Assembly (NCBI GenBank): GCA_907165275.2
Contig: OU015662.1
Location: 8,315,501-8,379,500, forward strand
Source: Zygaena filipendulae
Lineage: Eukaryota > Arthropoda > Insecta > Lepidoptera > Zygaenidae
Reading direction: 5' to 3'
Length of the DNA stretch: 64,000 bases
Made by a program: the position numbers and the translations under genes. Below, in pieces: positions 35,025 through 46,041 of this stretch. Every line of letters begins with the position of its first letter. The stretch's first letter is position 1. Below the pieces are notes generated by a model. The model had not been told where the DNA came from. It saw nothing but the letters and a program-made list of their open reading frames with translations, and did no database searches.

Positions 35025-36598
35025 ATTCCGCGTGAATTCCGAAGTTATCGCGGGTGAAACCGCGCGGGACAGTATAGGTATACATATAATAAAATGAGAG
35101 TGATTTTAAGGTAGGTACAATCCAGACCGTACTGAGAAATTCAAAGGCACAAGAAACAAAAATAGTTGCTCAAGTAACATAGGTAGGTACAATCGCTAAC
35201 GAGAAAAAAAGATGTACCTAATAAAAATAAAGTTTTACCAACTCGCTTTCTGAATTGAAAGTAAAAAAAAATTAAAATGTAGTTAGTAAAGTTGGTACAG
35301 AGAGTCGAACGTTGTGTATTTGTTGGGTACGTTCAGACAACCACCGACCACTAATATTACGTGAGCTACGGTACGTACGTAATTCTAGTTCTCGCTTGTG
35401 TTCCGGGATAAAAGTGCCCTATGTCCTATTCCAGGTTATGATCTGTCTCTGTACTTTTCTCGGAAACAATAATTGCAATAAAGTATAGTAACTAATTCCG
35501 TTTACGACTGTACCTTTTATATTCGCATTAGAGTAAATACGAGCTCAGATTAATCATTGCTTTCACGTTATTATTTTGCAAAATATCACAAAAAATAAGA
35601 GAGATAAATTCAAATTTTTATTCCATCAGCTAAATACATATTGGCCTTGTCTGTCATATCACATACTTATTATATTCCGTTTGAAACTATACTTCTCGCT
35701 AAATCTCGACGGTATCTAATGAAATTAACTTCACATTCTAATTATTTTTTTTCTATAAACAGAATGGACGAAGAAAGATAAAAGGCGTCTTTTTTTAAAT
35801 CAAAAGTAAACAGCAATAGATATTTTGATCTTATACCTAATTTAAATTAATTATCAATCCTATATAAGATGTGAAAAAATTAGCTGCAAACATTTACAGG
35901 GCTGAAAATATACGTTATAACAAATAGGATAAGGTAAAAATAATATTATAAGTTTGGTAATTTTACAAAATATAAGGAAAATTAATTCATTGAAAAAACA
36001 TTAAACGACATTCACAAGGTACACAATACACGTAACTCAGTAATACGTATACAAGGCACGTGTCACGCACACAGCGAGCGATGCATCAGCTGGTCAGCTT
36101 GTTCGAGATCATTGATCTTAAGATACCGTCAGGCGGCAATCTTTTTTATTTTATGAACATGTTTATAACAGTATACTTTCAACCCTGTAAATATTTTATA
36201 TGTGTATTTAGGTATGTGTATTTATCTTTAGAACATCTTTTTTCGTTTATTGTCGTATTGTTGTCTCTACCCATTATATATTATTAAAAATTCTATTACC
36301 TATAATAACAATTTTAAATAAACTGGAAGTATTTAAAAAATATAGGTATATATTATTGATTTTAATTTTGAAACTGTGACTTTTTTATTTTACATAGATA
36401 GGTAGGTAGGTAGGTATGTTATTTTTCCTTAGAATTCAAATGGACATTATTAACAAAAGAGATTACGTAATAAATAAAGTCATGTATTAACTAATAATAT
36501 TTGTCAATAAAGTTAACGAAATATTACATTCGTTTATGCGTCATCCCCTGCTCTCCCCGTCCCCAGCATCTGCCATCGTCGGTGACTTAGTCCCCGCC

Positions 36599-39500
36599 TC
36601 ACTGAACCACTTTCTCAATGTCCAGGAAGTTTTCGATGGCGAGCATTCGCTTCTCCTGTCGCTCTTCATTCTTCAGCGACTCGCCATCGGCCGCGGAGGC
36701 AGCTCGACTCGGATTGCGGAACACGGGCTTCTGCATCTGCTTGAAGTTTAGTGACGTACGCAGCTCGTTCAGGAACGCTTCCTTATGGGTCACCTGAGGT
36801 GCAGGCAAAGTACCAGATTTTCAAAAATGATCGAAATCGACTCTAATCATTTCATTGCTAGTTAAAAGTGCCTGACAGTTAAATGATAGCAATCAAAACA
36901 GAATCATTGCAATACGTGTAGATGCAGTATATTTTTTCTCTGTAGTGGTACTATGAAAATATTTAATTTTTTAGTTACAATAAACTCTTAATATCATCAA
37001 GTCTGGACAAAAAAAAACAATTATGTTTTACTAGTATGTTTTGCTAGATTTAGATGTTGTTGAACAGAAAAGTTACATTAATAGATTTTTGAAAATTCGC
37101 CTGTGCAAACTACTACCAAATATTATATGAAATAAATATTATGTAAAGAAGATTCCTTAAATTTCTCTATTAAGTACCTATTTGTATAGTTTCAGAGCTC
37201 CTCACGCCCACCTCTCTACATGTTACATTTGTCAGATGCGTAATAAAAGAGAATTCTTGTTTAATTTTTACAAAAAACCAAAAATAAAATGCCTATATCA
37301 TATCTAATTACAAAACTCAAGAGGTCAACCTAACAAAACGTTTTAACTAGATCTTCCATGGTCCGGTCAACCGGACTACGGAAAAAACTAATTCTTCTGT
37401 AGTACAGTTGACTGTACTACGGAAAATATTATTTTTCCGTCGTCCGGTTGGCCGGACAACTGAACCGTACCACGGGCACGAAATTATCGAAATGGATCGA
37501 AAGACCAAAGAGATTGCCTTCCTGTCAGGGAGACGAGCGAAACCAAAATAAACATGAACATTAATTACGGAGTATTCACCGAATCAAAAAGTCAAATACT
37601 GACCTTCTCTCGAACCACGATGTTGCGAATCTCATTCATGAATTCAGCTGCTGTGATGATCAAACAAAAGACGAGGCCAACTATAAGCACCAGGAAGGCT
37701 CCCATCAAATGCTCCATCTCCAAATCCCCTTCGACATCGGTCTTGTCTTCTTCTTTCTGGAAAATAAACGGCATTTATTTTAGAGCTTTAGTAACCCGAT
37801 AGTACAAAACCAACCGTTAATATTCAAAGTACTACTACACTAGTCGACGATAAACTATTCATTATTTTATCACTAGCATCAGTTTTATTAAGCATGATGG
37901 ACATAAGCTCACGCTTTTGATCCAGAGGGTAGGAAATATGGCCTTCACTTTTTTCCTCATCCATATTCATAATCTCAATGCTCGTCGGTTTCTATTGCCA
38001 CAGATAATGTGATATTATACTCTATTGCTCTTAATTGTCCCATTCGTTCCAACGTTTATACGAGACAAACTTTACATCGATGCATATAGGTACGTCCTTT
38101 TCGAACGATCTATCTCTTTTACACACCCTTTCACGTTCACTCTATACTTACTTTGTTTTATGAATCGTTTGTTTGTGTCAATTGTAAAGTTCACGGAGAA
38201 TATTCAATAGTTTTACCTCACATTGTTTTGCTCCATATCTTTCATCCCACCAAGTTTTCTTGATTCCGTCCAAAATAGTCAATTCCTTTAGTCGTAAAAT
38301 TGCTCTATTAATATGGGACCTATACGGGGAATCTGAAAAGTTGATACAGTGTATGAAATTTTATAGTGATGCTTAACTTATATTACGAGAACGCCGAAAT
38401 GTATGTAAGCGTATAACTTCCAAACGACTGCAAATGGAAAAGGTTTTTATAAAAGAAACTAGCTATGCCCCGCGGTTTCACCCACGGTAGTTTTGGAGTT
38501 CCCGCAGAAATTCCGGAGTAAAAAGTACCCTATGTCCTTCTCTGTATCACTGACAACGTGCATGCCAAATTTCATCCAAATCCGTTCAGCCGTTTTTGCG
38601 TGATTGAGTAATAAACATCCAAACATTTAAACATCCAAACATCCACACTTTCACATTAGTAGAATTTTGGAGTTCCTGCGGGAATTCCGAAATTCACGCG
38701 TTTGACTCTCCGAAATGGTTGGACCGATTTTTAAAGAACTTTTAGTGCTAATTAACTGATGTTATAAGAAGTAAACTAGGCTACTTTGGGGTTCCTGCGA
38801 AAATTCCAAAACTCACGCGGTTGAAACCGCGGTGCACAACTATAATAAGAAATCACCAACTGGAATTATCACCGGACTACGGAAGAAAAAAAAATGTTCC
38901 GTAGTCCGATCAACAGTAATTACAGATAATATTTTTTTACCGTAGTCCGGTTGACCGGACAACTGAACCCTGAGCCGTACTACGGGCAAAGAGCTTTTGT
39001 GCTGTGATGTTTATAAAGTTTAAATAAATAAATAGCATTTTCATAAAAATACAGAAAACTTTAAGATAAAAAAAAAATCTACATAATTTAAACTTCAGAA
39101 ATAAAAATGAACTCGGTGTGCCCAATATAAGACTCCATAAAACTCTTTTAGAGGGCAATGAACACGCTTTTACAATAAACCTCTAGACGATGTAGGTACA
39201 TAGTTAGTTTGGCATTTAACAAATTTAAGACCTTTAGTCGACACAAATTATATGATAAAGCATATTAGGGCGTACCAAGTAGATTTATATGAAAAAGTTT
39301 GGAAATGAATTGCTCTATTCAATTATAATTTTTTGTACTCACTCTTACTTTATTAGTACGATCATAATCTTATAGGTATTGATAATACGAAAAAAAGAGA
39401 AAAGTTTTTTGTTAGTTCTTCTCAGAAAAAGGCGCGTTTCGAACTGAAAGTAATTTCAACTCAAAGATGTTATAAGTATCATTGTTTCAACTTAGTTTTA

Positions 39501-42500
39501 AGAACCTTACTGACTATTATAAATAGTAAAAAAATTGAATTTTAATTCGAATTATTTTTAAATTTGAATTCGAATTATTTTTGAATTTGAATTATTTTCG
39601 ATTTCAGTTCGATATTTGTTGCTTACTCACTCGCTGGCATCGCAATACCATAATCCTTAGAGTCCAATTCCCCACCAACTTTTCTAAGATCGCAATCACG
39701 TTTCAATTTGTACTCGATTGTGCACGACTCCATGAAGAACGCGTATTTGTTTTTGCTATTAAGAACCCTTTTTTCACCCTCATCATTGGACTTCACTAAT
39801 ACGCCAGGATGTGCTAATATACTCTCATACACTTTTTTGTAAATCTTGTCTTTCGAATTCTGAAAAACATAAAGAAATACTTAATGGACATTTTTTTTAC
39901 ATCTTGTTTTAAAGTTATTTTTGTCAATGTCGAGTCTCATAGATGATATTTCTTGTATGGGCTCAATAGTAAATGAAGAGAATATAGTTTTATAAAATAG
40001 TTTACTTTAAAAAATTCTAATGTGGAACCGCCATCCACAGCACCGTATATGATTTTATTCTGCTTCACGAGACTTTCGACGCTATCAATGGGGTTGTCGT
40101 CTGAGGCAGAGGTCATAGAGGCGGCCAACTGGGCGATGTACGTCTGGCACACGATCATTGCAAAGAACCACCACATACTGCATACCCAACGTGAGCCCAC
40201 CGCTCTGAGAACATGATAAGATAATTTTGTTTAATAGTGTTTGAAAAGCAATTAATGTACCTAACAAAAATAAGTTAATTACTTTGGCAAGATGTCACAC
40301 CCCTGCGTCATAATAGAGCCCATTGTGAGCCAAGTGCAGTTCTTGAAGTTCCAAATGTTTTCTAATTCCTCGGGGTCCTTGTCGCACGGTTGAGGGTTCT
40401 CCCAATCCTCCGGTGACAATCTTGGTGAGAGACACGATATCATATTAAGCGTGAAATTGAATTTTGACTATATTTGCGTGTTGCGTTGCATTTGAAGACG
40501 TATTTAAAAAATAAAACGTACCTAGAGCACACGAAGAGTATGATAGAAACGACACAGTAAGCGGTCGCAATGTACATCCAGACTTCGAAAGAGTAAGGGT
40601 TGAGGAATGCAAAAGTGTCTGGCACGGCTTGTGTCTTCTTTGTGTACAGTATACTTATACCCAAACTCATAAATGGCACTGAGAAATCGAGCACTTTCTT
40701 ACGCTCTTCTGTAATAGTTAGATCGCAAACTGCTAGGTCTGCCCTCTGTAAAAAGATAATAATAATCTTATTTTACGTAATAGGGTACTTGCATGAATTG
40801 TTTTTTCCAGTCTATTTCAAATATATATGGCCTACTTAAACAAAGCAAGAAAAAGAAAAAAATATATGCATAAATTAATTAAATAGAGCGTTTCAAAGTT
40901 CCTACTTTTGACTTTACCGCCGAAACGCGGAATGACGTCACTACTTAACAATTACGCCTTATTAATCTGTGATAGAGATGTCACTGTCGTATTGACAGGG
41001 TCATTTGACAGTGACAGACAGATGAATTCAATATCCAAAAGCGAAATTAAGGTTGAGATGTGTCGAGTTACTTCCAAAAGTTTCAGAAAAGAATCGAAAT
41101 GCATCTTACTGATGCATTTTAAAGTAATAAACTTCAGAAAAAATAAAATATGTGTTGACTGTATGCACTTAGTTTCTTTTGCCTTCCCCGATAGAGGTAA
41201 ATGTTTCCTAAAAAAATTAAAGTGACGTAATATGTTAAGCGTGGCTGTGATTGGTGTTTCGTTGCAACGTTCCGTTTCACAAAATTAAAAGTTGAATATT
41301 TTGGAAACTATTGATAATTTTTTAGTAAATCTTTCACGATAATGCTTTTCTAAGGCTCTATTTTTTAAATATTGACACAATTTCTTATTATAAATTTCAT
41401 GCAAGTACCCTATTGAATACTCTTAACGAAATTCACAGCATTCCTGAATTTGTTCGTTAAATATAGAAAAAATATTTGAGAACTCTTGATGTAGAAAGAT
41501 TGCGAAATTACCTTTTCCAGCAGTTCTCCAATAAGGCCATCCCATTTTTTGGTAACATTGTTGTATTTACCATAACCATCGCCATCCATTTCTATAAACT
41601 CGTATGTATAGTCAAACTTCATTTCATCTCTTAGAATCTTGAAGATCTCTTCAACCAAATCTACAGAAAATCCTTCGTATTTTGCAGTATCCTCCTCATC
41701 ACAATCTTCCCCTTCGCATTTGGGTTTGTCGTAAAAATATGGTTTTGCTTTTCGAGATATCACCTGTATATAAAAGACATTATAAATAAAAAGACCTTTT
41801 AAAATGATTATCTTTAAACAATTAATGATCTATATATAAAATTAGCTGTTCCCCACGGTTTCATTTCAAAGTTTCCGCAGGAATTCCGGGACAAAAAGTA
41901 CCCTATGTACTTCTCTGTACCCTTGACAATATGTATGCAAAAATTCATGATGATCGGTTGAGCCGTTAAGGCGTGAAAGCGTAACAGACAGAGAGACAGA
42001 CAAAGTTACTTTCGCATTTATAATATTAGTAGTAGGGATAGTAGGGATTGCTACTTACAATGAAACGTTTGGATTTGATATTTCCCTGCGCGACAATCTG
42101 CGAGTCTTCGTCGATTTCATCTCCATTTGCAGATTCCCATCTGCCGATAGTGTTCAACTCTGACTGGTATATTTGATTCACGTACAGGGTGTAGTTTACC
42201 CTGTGACCCGTTTCATTAAATTCTACGTTTCCAGTGACGCCTAGGGTACGGATCTTAAAGCGAGAATTTTTAATTGTATATTATAAAGTAACCTTTGTAA
42301 GTTTTTCATAATTTTATTTTTTTAACTAGCTGTGCCCCACAATTTCGCCCGCGTGAGTTTAGGGATTCCCGAAGAAACTCCAAACCTGCCTTATAACATC
42401 AGCTGATTAGCAGGGAAAGTCCCGTCAAAATCGGTCCAACCGTTTCGGAGATTCACTCGTGTGAGATTCGGAATTTCCGCAGGAACTCCAAACTTCTTTT

Positions 42501-45500
42501 ATTCTCCTTCTCCTTACAATAACAAACACAACAAAAAAATTATTATCGAAATTGATCTCGCTGTTCACGCGTGAGGCCTTACATAGATAAATGTTACAAT
42601 ATGATCTGTGCTTATTAAGAATCAGCTGGATTTTTATAATGATTTCTTGTTCTTGCCTTCAATATAGCATCTTGCAATTTCGCTCCATAAGACCAGGGTT
42701 CATCAACAGCCTCGCAGGGAGAGTTAGCTGGCATCTTGTTCTGTAAGTCGACTGCACGTAGCGCGCTGAGCACGTGGTTTGCAACGTCGTTTATTATTAA
42801 CGCTTCCGTCTGGCAGTTGAGCATAATAATAAAAATAATAATAACGGCACGCAACTTTGGATGGTGGTGGATTGCTATGATATTATTAGTTATTATTAGT
42901 TAAAAGATCAAACCTGGAACATAGTAACCGGTGGTGACACCAACTCGTTCCATGTGCCCACCCGTTGAGCTAAAAAATGCTGAGCGCTACTAAGTTTTTC
43001 ATATTCTGTTATGCTGAGCCAGGTGATATTTGAAGGCATCTTTATTAATTCGTCTGCAATAATTTGAGCGTCCATCGTTACTAGGGTGTAGTGCTGAAAT
43101 AATCAAATTAATTGTCATAGACAAAAAAAATAGTTTAGAATGTTTGCGACATAAAATGCTAAAAAATAAAAATTATCTGACCAAGCCATTATCTTGACTA
43201 AGGTGAATAGTTTGTGAAGTTAGGCCTTATGGAGTCAGGGCGTGTAGAGTGAGAAGCTCGCCTCTACATGAGATCTGATAACTTTGTGATAATGCAAGTC
43301 ATATGGTCTCGTCTTGGCAAAATTTTACATGAAAATGTTTTTGGTGGGATTTTTCTTTTCCTATAGGAGTAAGTATCTATATAATATGTGATATTTTATA
43401 ACCTGGTAATCGTTAACAATATTTTGTTCTCTAGCTTGTTTCATATAATACATAACTCTATTCACGTGACAATCCAAGAGAAAACGACTTTCATGAGACT
43501 TCAGCAATTCCTTGAATATCTGTAATGTAAATAAATTATAAATTAGATATTTGTAAAAGGAACAATACCTACTTTTGAGATTTTTAATAAAATAAACACT
43601 CAAAAAAATTCTCACACTATAGTTGTCACCATTTGGGTTCAACCTGTAAACACTGACAGGATATCGTTCCGTATGTTCGGCGAGAATTTTTTGTACCCTC
43701 ATTAACCCTGTAATCGGAAGTGTTGCATTATGATTTGCTAAACAAAGTAAACTTTGGCGTTGTACTCCTCATGAAAAATACACTACTTGACCTACCAAAA
43801 TCATCTTCATATAGCACTGCGAAGTTCTTCCAGTTGTAATACTTCAGTAGTTTCGCGTAAGCGAGTGAAATTTCACTCGCGTCCGGGTAGAAGTTTATGG
43901 TTAGCTTCTTGAATGGTTCACCAGTTGTTTTTTCATTTCCTTCGTCAACACTTTCTTTATTTTCGTTTTCTTCGTCAGATTTTTCACTTGTTTCTTCATT
44001 TTCATCTTCTTCGTCCTCGTTTAGGGCCAGTTCTGGGTCGAGAGGTTGCCATGCGGCTTGTATGTGTGGTATTCCCACCCGGAAGCTCTGATCTCGAACT
44101 GCCCCGTCAGTAATCGGATTTTGGGGGCCAAAAATTGCAACCGGCCGTATTGTTGTATTCGAACATACTGCATGCAATACATAGTTTAATTTGCTTGTAT
44201 CAACAATAATAATAATGGTAAGTCATCTTGCAGGGCCACTTAGTCCGAAACTAACCAGAGATTGTATTATGACTACCAGATAACTGACAAGCATATCATA
44301 GTTATATTCATCATTCATTCAATAGAATTAATATAAAACATTTTATAATCATGCACTTTGAAGTATTATAACAATTATTATAATAGTTTTCTGGTACGTA
44401 CAAGCTTTGCTTAGTTTGGGTCTTGGCAGCACTGTGTGATACAGTCCGAGGATAATGATTATTATAACTCACTTGGCTGTTCCCCACAGTTTCACCTGCG
44501 GAAATTTTGGAGATCCCGCAGGAATAATTCCGGAATAAAAATGTCCTCTTATATACCTCTGACAGCGTGCGTACAAAATTTCATGATGATCAGTTGAGCC
44601 GTTAAGGCGCGAAAGCGTAACAGACAGACAGTTACTTTCGCATTTATAATATTAGTAGGGATTATATTACTGCTTGTATTTAATTACGACACGTTTGAAA
44701 AAGAAGTTAGTATGTAACTTAGATCTTACAAGCTTGCCAGACAGAGAAACTGTCAGTTTTTTCAGCAGTTGCAACCACAGGCACTAATCTCCAATTCTCA
44801 AAGTGGGTGTGCTCTAAGCTTTCGAAGAATGCTCGCTGCTGGATTCTTGCGTTGCTATCAAATATGCCAACTACACAAAGTAAAACAGGTTATGTTATAG
44901 TACATGTCAAAAAGGAGAGTAACCTAATGTTGAAGATGTAAATTTTAGTTATAGGAAACTATACTTTTATTGACTTACTAGCTGTGCCCCGCGGTTTCAC
45001 CCGCGGTAATTTCAGCGTTCCCGCAGGAATTCTAAGATAAAAAGTACCCTATGTCCTTCTCTGTACCCCTGAAAACGTGCATGCCAAATTTAATTCAAAT
45101 CCGTTGAGCCGTTTTTGCGTGATTGAGTAACAAACATCCAAACATCCACACTTATAATATTAGTAGGATGAAAAATTACACATCTCAGTCGGGAATCGAA
45201 CCGATTGATATCAGAAAAAACATACCAATCTATACTTTTACGGCACCAACCGATAAGATCAATCATAAAGATCAAATCTCTCTAATAAACAGTGAAGGAC
45301 GAACTAATAAATAATAATCCTGATCCTCCACACGACGTTTAGTTATTTACTTATACATACCATGGACCAATTAATTGGTCCATGTACATACGCATAGTAA
45401 TAAGATACCTATTTTTAACAGATAAAAGCACCAAGCTATAATCAAAGTAAAAGCTTATACTCACCTATCTGAAAGGATATATCTGGCATCAAAGTATGAA

Positions 45501-45558
45501 GAATTTGCGACGTGCACACTTGAACAAAAATAATTAGTAAACAGTGAAACCACCGCAT
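36599..45558 (-). CDS. Kainate-type ionotropic glutamate receptor, gene A
   Basis: Sixteen exons, 949 aa: 45558..45465, 44870..44730, 44167..43796, 43707..43616, 43519..43403, 43093..42914, 42809..42657, 42253..42059, 41763..41512, 40745..40522, 40420..40283, 40204..40006, 39859..39631, 38332..38217, 37756..37604, 36793..36599. Signal peptide RWFHCLLIIFVQVCTS; LIVBP-like amino-terminal domain to about residue 430; ligand-binding S1 with KWDGLIGELLEKRADLAVCD and DLTITEERKKVLDFS (binding Arg); M1 near 586-606; pore [18 protein letters not shown]3 WWFFAMIVCQTYIAQLAASM; S2 with VDGGSTLEFFK, YAFFMES (binding Glu) and SKDYGIAMP; M4 near 845-870. A glutamate-gated cation channel subunit by family. 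Oddities: an acidic 45-residue insertion in the N-terminal domain, Thr at the Q/R-like site, the SYTANLAAF motif changed to TYIAQLAAS, one GC-AG intron (donor gcaaga after 42657). Confidence 0.92.
37361..37472. repeat. Palindrome-rich ccggtcaaccgg repeat, copy 1
   Basis: Contains tccggtcaaccggactacgg, gtacagttgactgtac and ccggttggccggacaactga, each nearly self-complementary. In an intron of receptor gene A. A second copy is at 38872-38992. Confidence 0.65.
38459..38665 (+). repeat. Dispersed SINE-like repeat copy
   Basis: actagctatgccccgcggtt head, cggagtaaaaagtaccctat core, acatccaaacatttaaacat, ending tcacattagtaga. Receptor A intron. Confidence 0.7.
38660..38845 (-). repeat. Second dispersed repeat, opposite orientation
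   Basis: On the minus strand it has a gttgtgcaccgcggtttcaa head and two duplicated cggaattcc / gaattttcgc cores, like the copy at 16415-16652. It abuts the preceding plus-strand copy. Confidence 0.6.
38872..38992. repeat. Palindrome-rich ccggtcaaccgg repeat, copy 2
   Basis: Homologous to 37361-37472: accggactacggaag, gttccgtagtccgatcaac, ccgtagtccggttgaccgga, then caactgaaccctgagccgta. Same receptor A intron region. Confidence 0.65.
40783..41410. mobile_element. 628-bp MITE, TIR gggtacttgcatgaa, TA flanks
   Basis: Begins gggtacttgcatgaa and ends ttcatgcaagtaccc, flanked by TA on each side, as expected for Tc1/mariner-class target duplication. Inside receptor A intron 9. The sister copy is at 33599-34231. 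Confidence 0.8.
41839..42040 (+). repeat. Dispersed SINE-like repeat copy
   Basis: attagctgttccccacggtt head, gaattccgggacaaaaagta core, atgatgatcggttgagccgt, acagacagagagacaga, tataatattagtagtaggga end. Receptor A intron 8. Confidence 0.7.
42328..42580 (+). repeat. Dispersed SINE-like repeat copy (variant)
   Basis: actagctgtgccccacaatt head and two core-like blocks (gggattcccgaagaaactcc, gaatttccgcaggaactcc). Receptor A intron 7, just after the GC donor. Confidence 0.55.
44471..44658 (+). repeat. Dispersed SINE-like repeat copy
   Basis: cttggctgttccccacagtt head, ccggaataaaaatgtcc core, gatgatcagttgagccgtta, ataatattagtagggatt end. Receptor A intron 2. Confidence 0.7.
44980..45170 (+). repeat. 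Dispersed SINE-like repeat copy
   Basis: actagctgtgccccgcggtt head, aagataaaaagtaccctatg core, aaatccgttgagccgttttt, ataatattagtaggatg end. Receptor A intron 1. Confidence 0.7.
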
Positions 45559-46041
45559 TATGGTAATTTTATTTCAAAACAATAATTGTAGAAATAAACA
45601 CTTGTTATCATGTCCTAGCATGACACCTCTTCTAACCTTCTAACACATAGACTACGTTTCTGGACGCGTACCTATATAAAAGGAAATGAATGAACTAAGG
45701 AAAATTTAGAACGGGCACTGTTTATAGCTAATTCTATTAGCTATTTTACTGGACCTGCTTTCAAATTTCGCGATTACCTATTTGAATTTTGGCTAAAATC
45801 AATGAAAATTTTCACGTTACTTTAAGCAGTTCTAAAAAAAAACGACTGCTACGGTACGAGTAATGTTAGAGGTATTTCCGTAGACTGTATAAAATCTTCC
45901 ATATGAAAACCGTCGTCGGCACGTCGCTTTAGACGACTCGTCGCAGCGGCGACCTAAAATTGTTCGCCGAAAATACATCAGACGGTGTTGAAGCGGCTGC
46001 TTCGCCGCGAGACCGTCCACGCACTCGTCAAAATATTTAGA
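45559..46041. promoter_or_regulatory. Shared bidirectional promoter region of receptor genes A and B
   Basis: Only 483 bp separate the divergent start codons. It holds a tatataaaag word at 45674 and a tataaaa word at 45888-45894 (plus orientation, about 150 bp before the B start), then a GC-rich tract (45905-46020) with repeated cgtcg/gcgac words. Core promoter elements are tentative. Confidence 0.45.

Larger units (their letters stand above)
31050..36530. other. Intergenic spacer between PLC-X and the receptor cluster
   Basis: No protein-like open frame. Dominated by mobile DNA: a 138-bp-arm inverted repeat, a 272-bp tandem duplication, poly-A, a TA-flanked MITE, dispersed repeats and a MITE inserted in one of them. 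35080-36530 is AT-rich with nothing I can name. Confidence 0.6.

Noticed and set aside
43896..44113. Plus-strand frames rich in Ser/Phe opposite receptor A
   Set aside because: Antisense of the acidic GAA/GAC-rich insertion.
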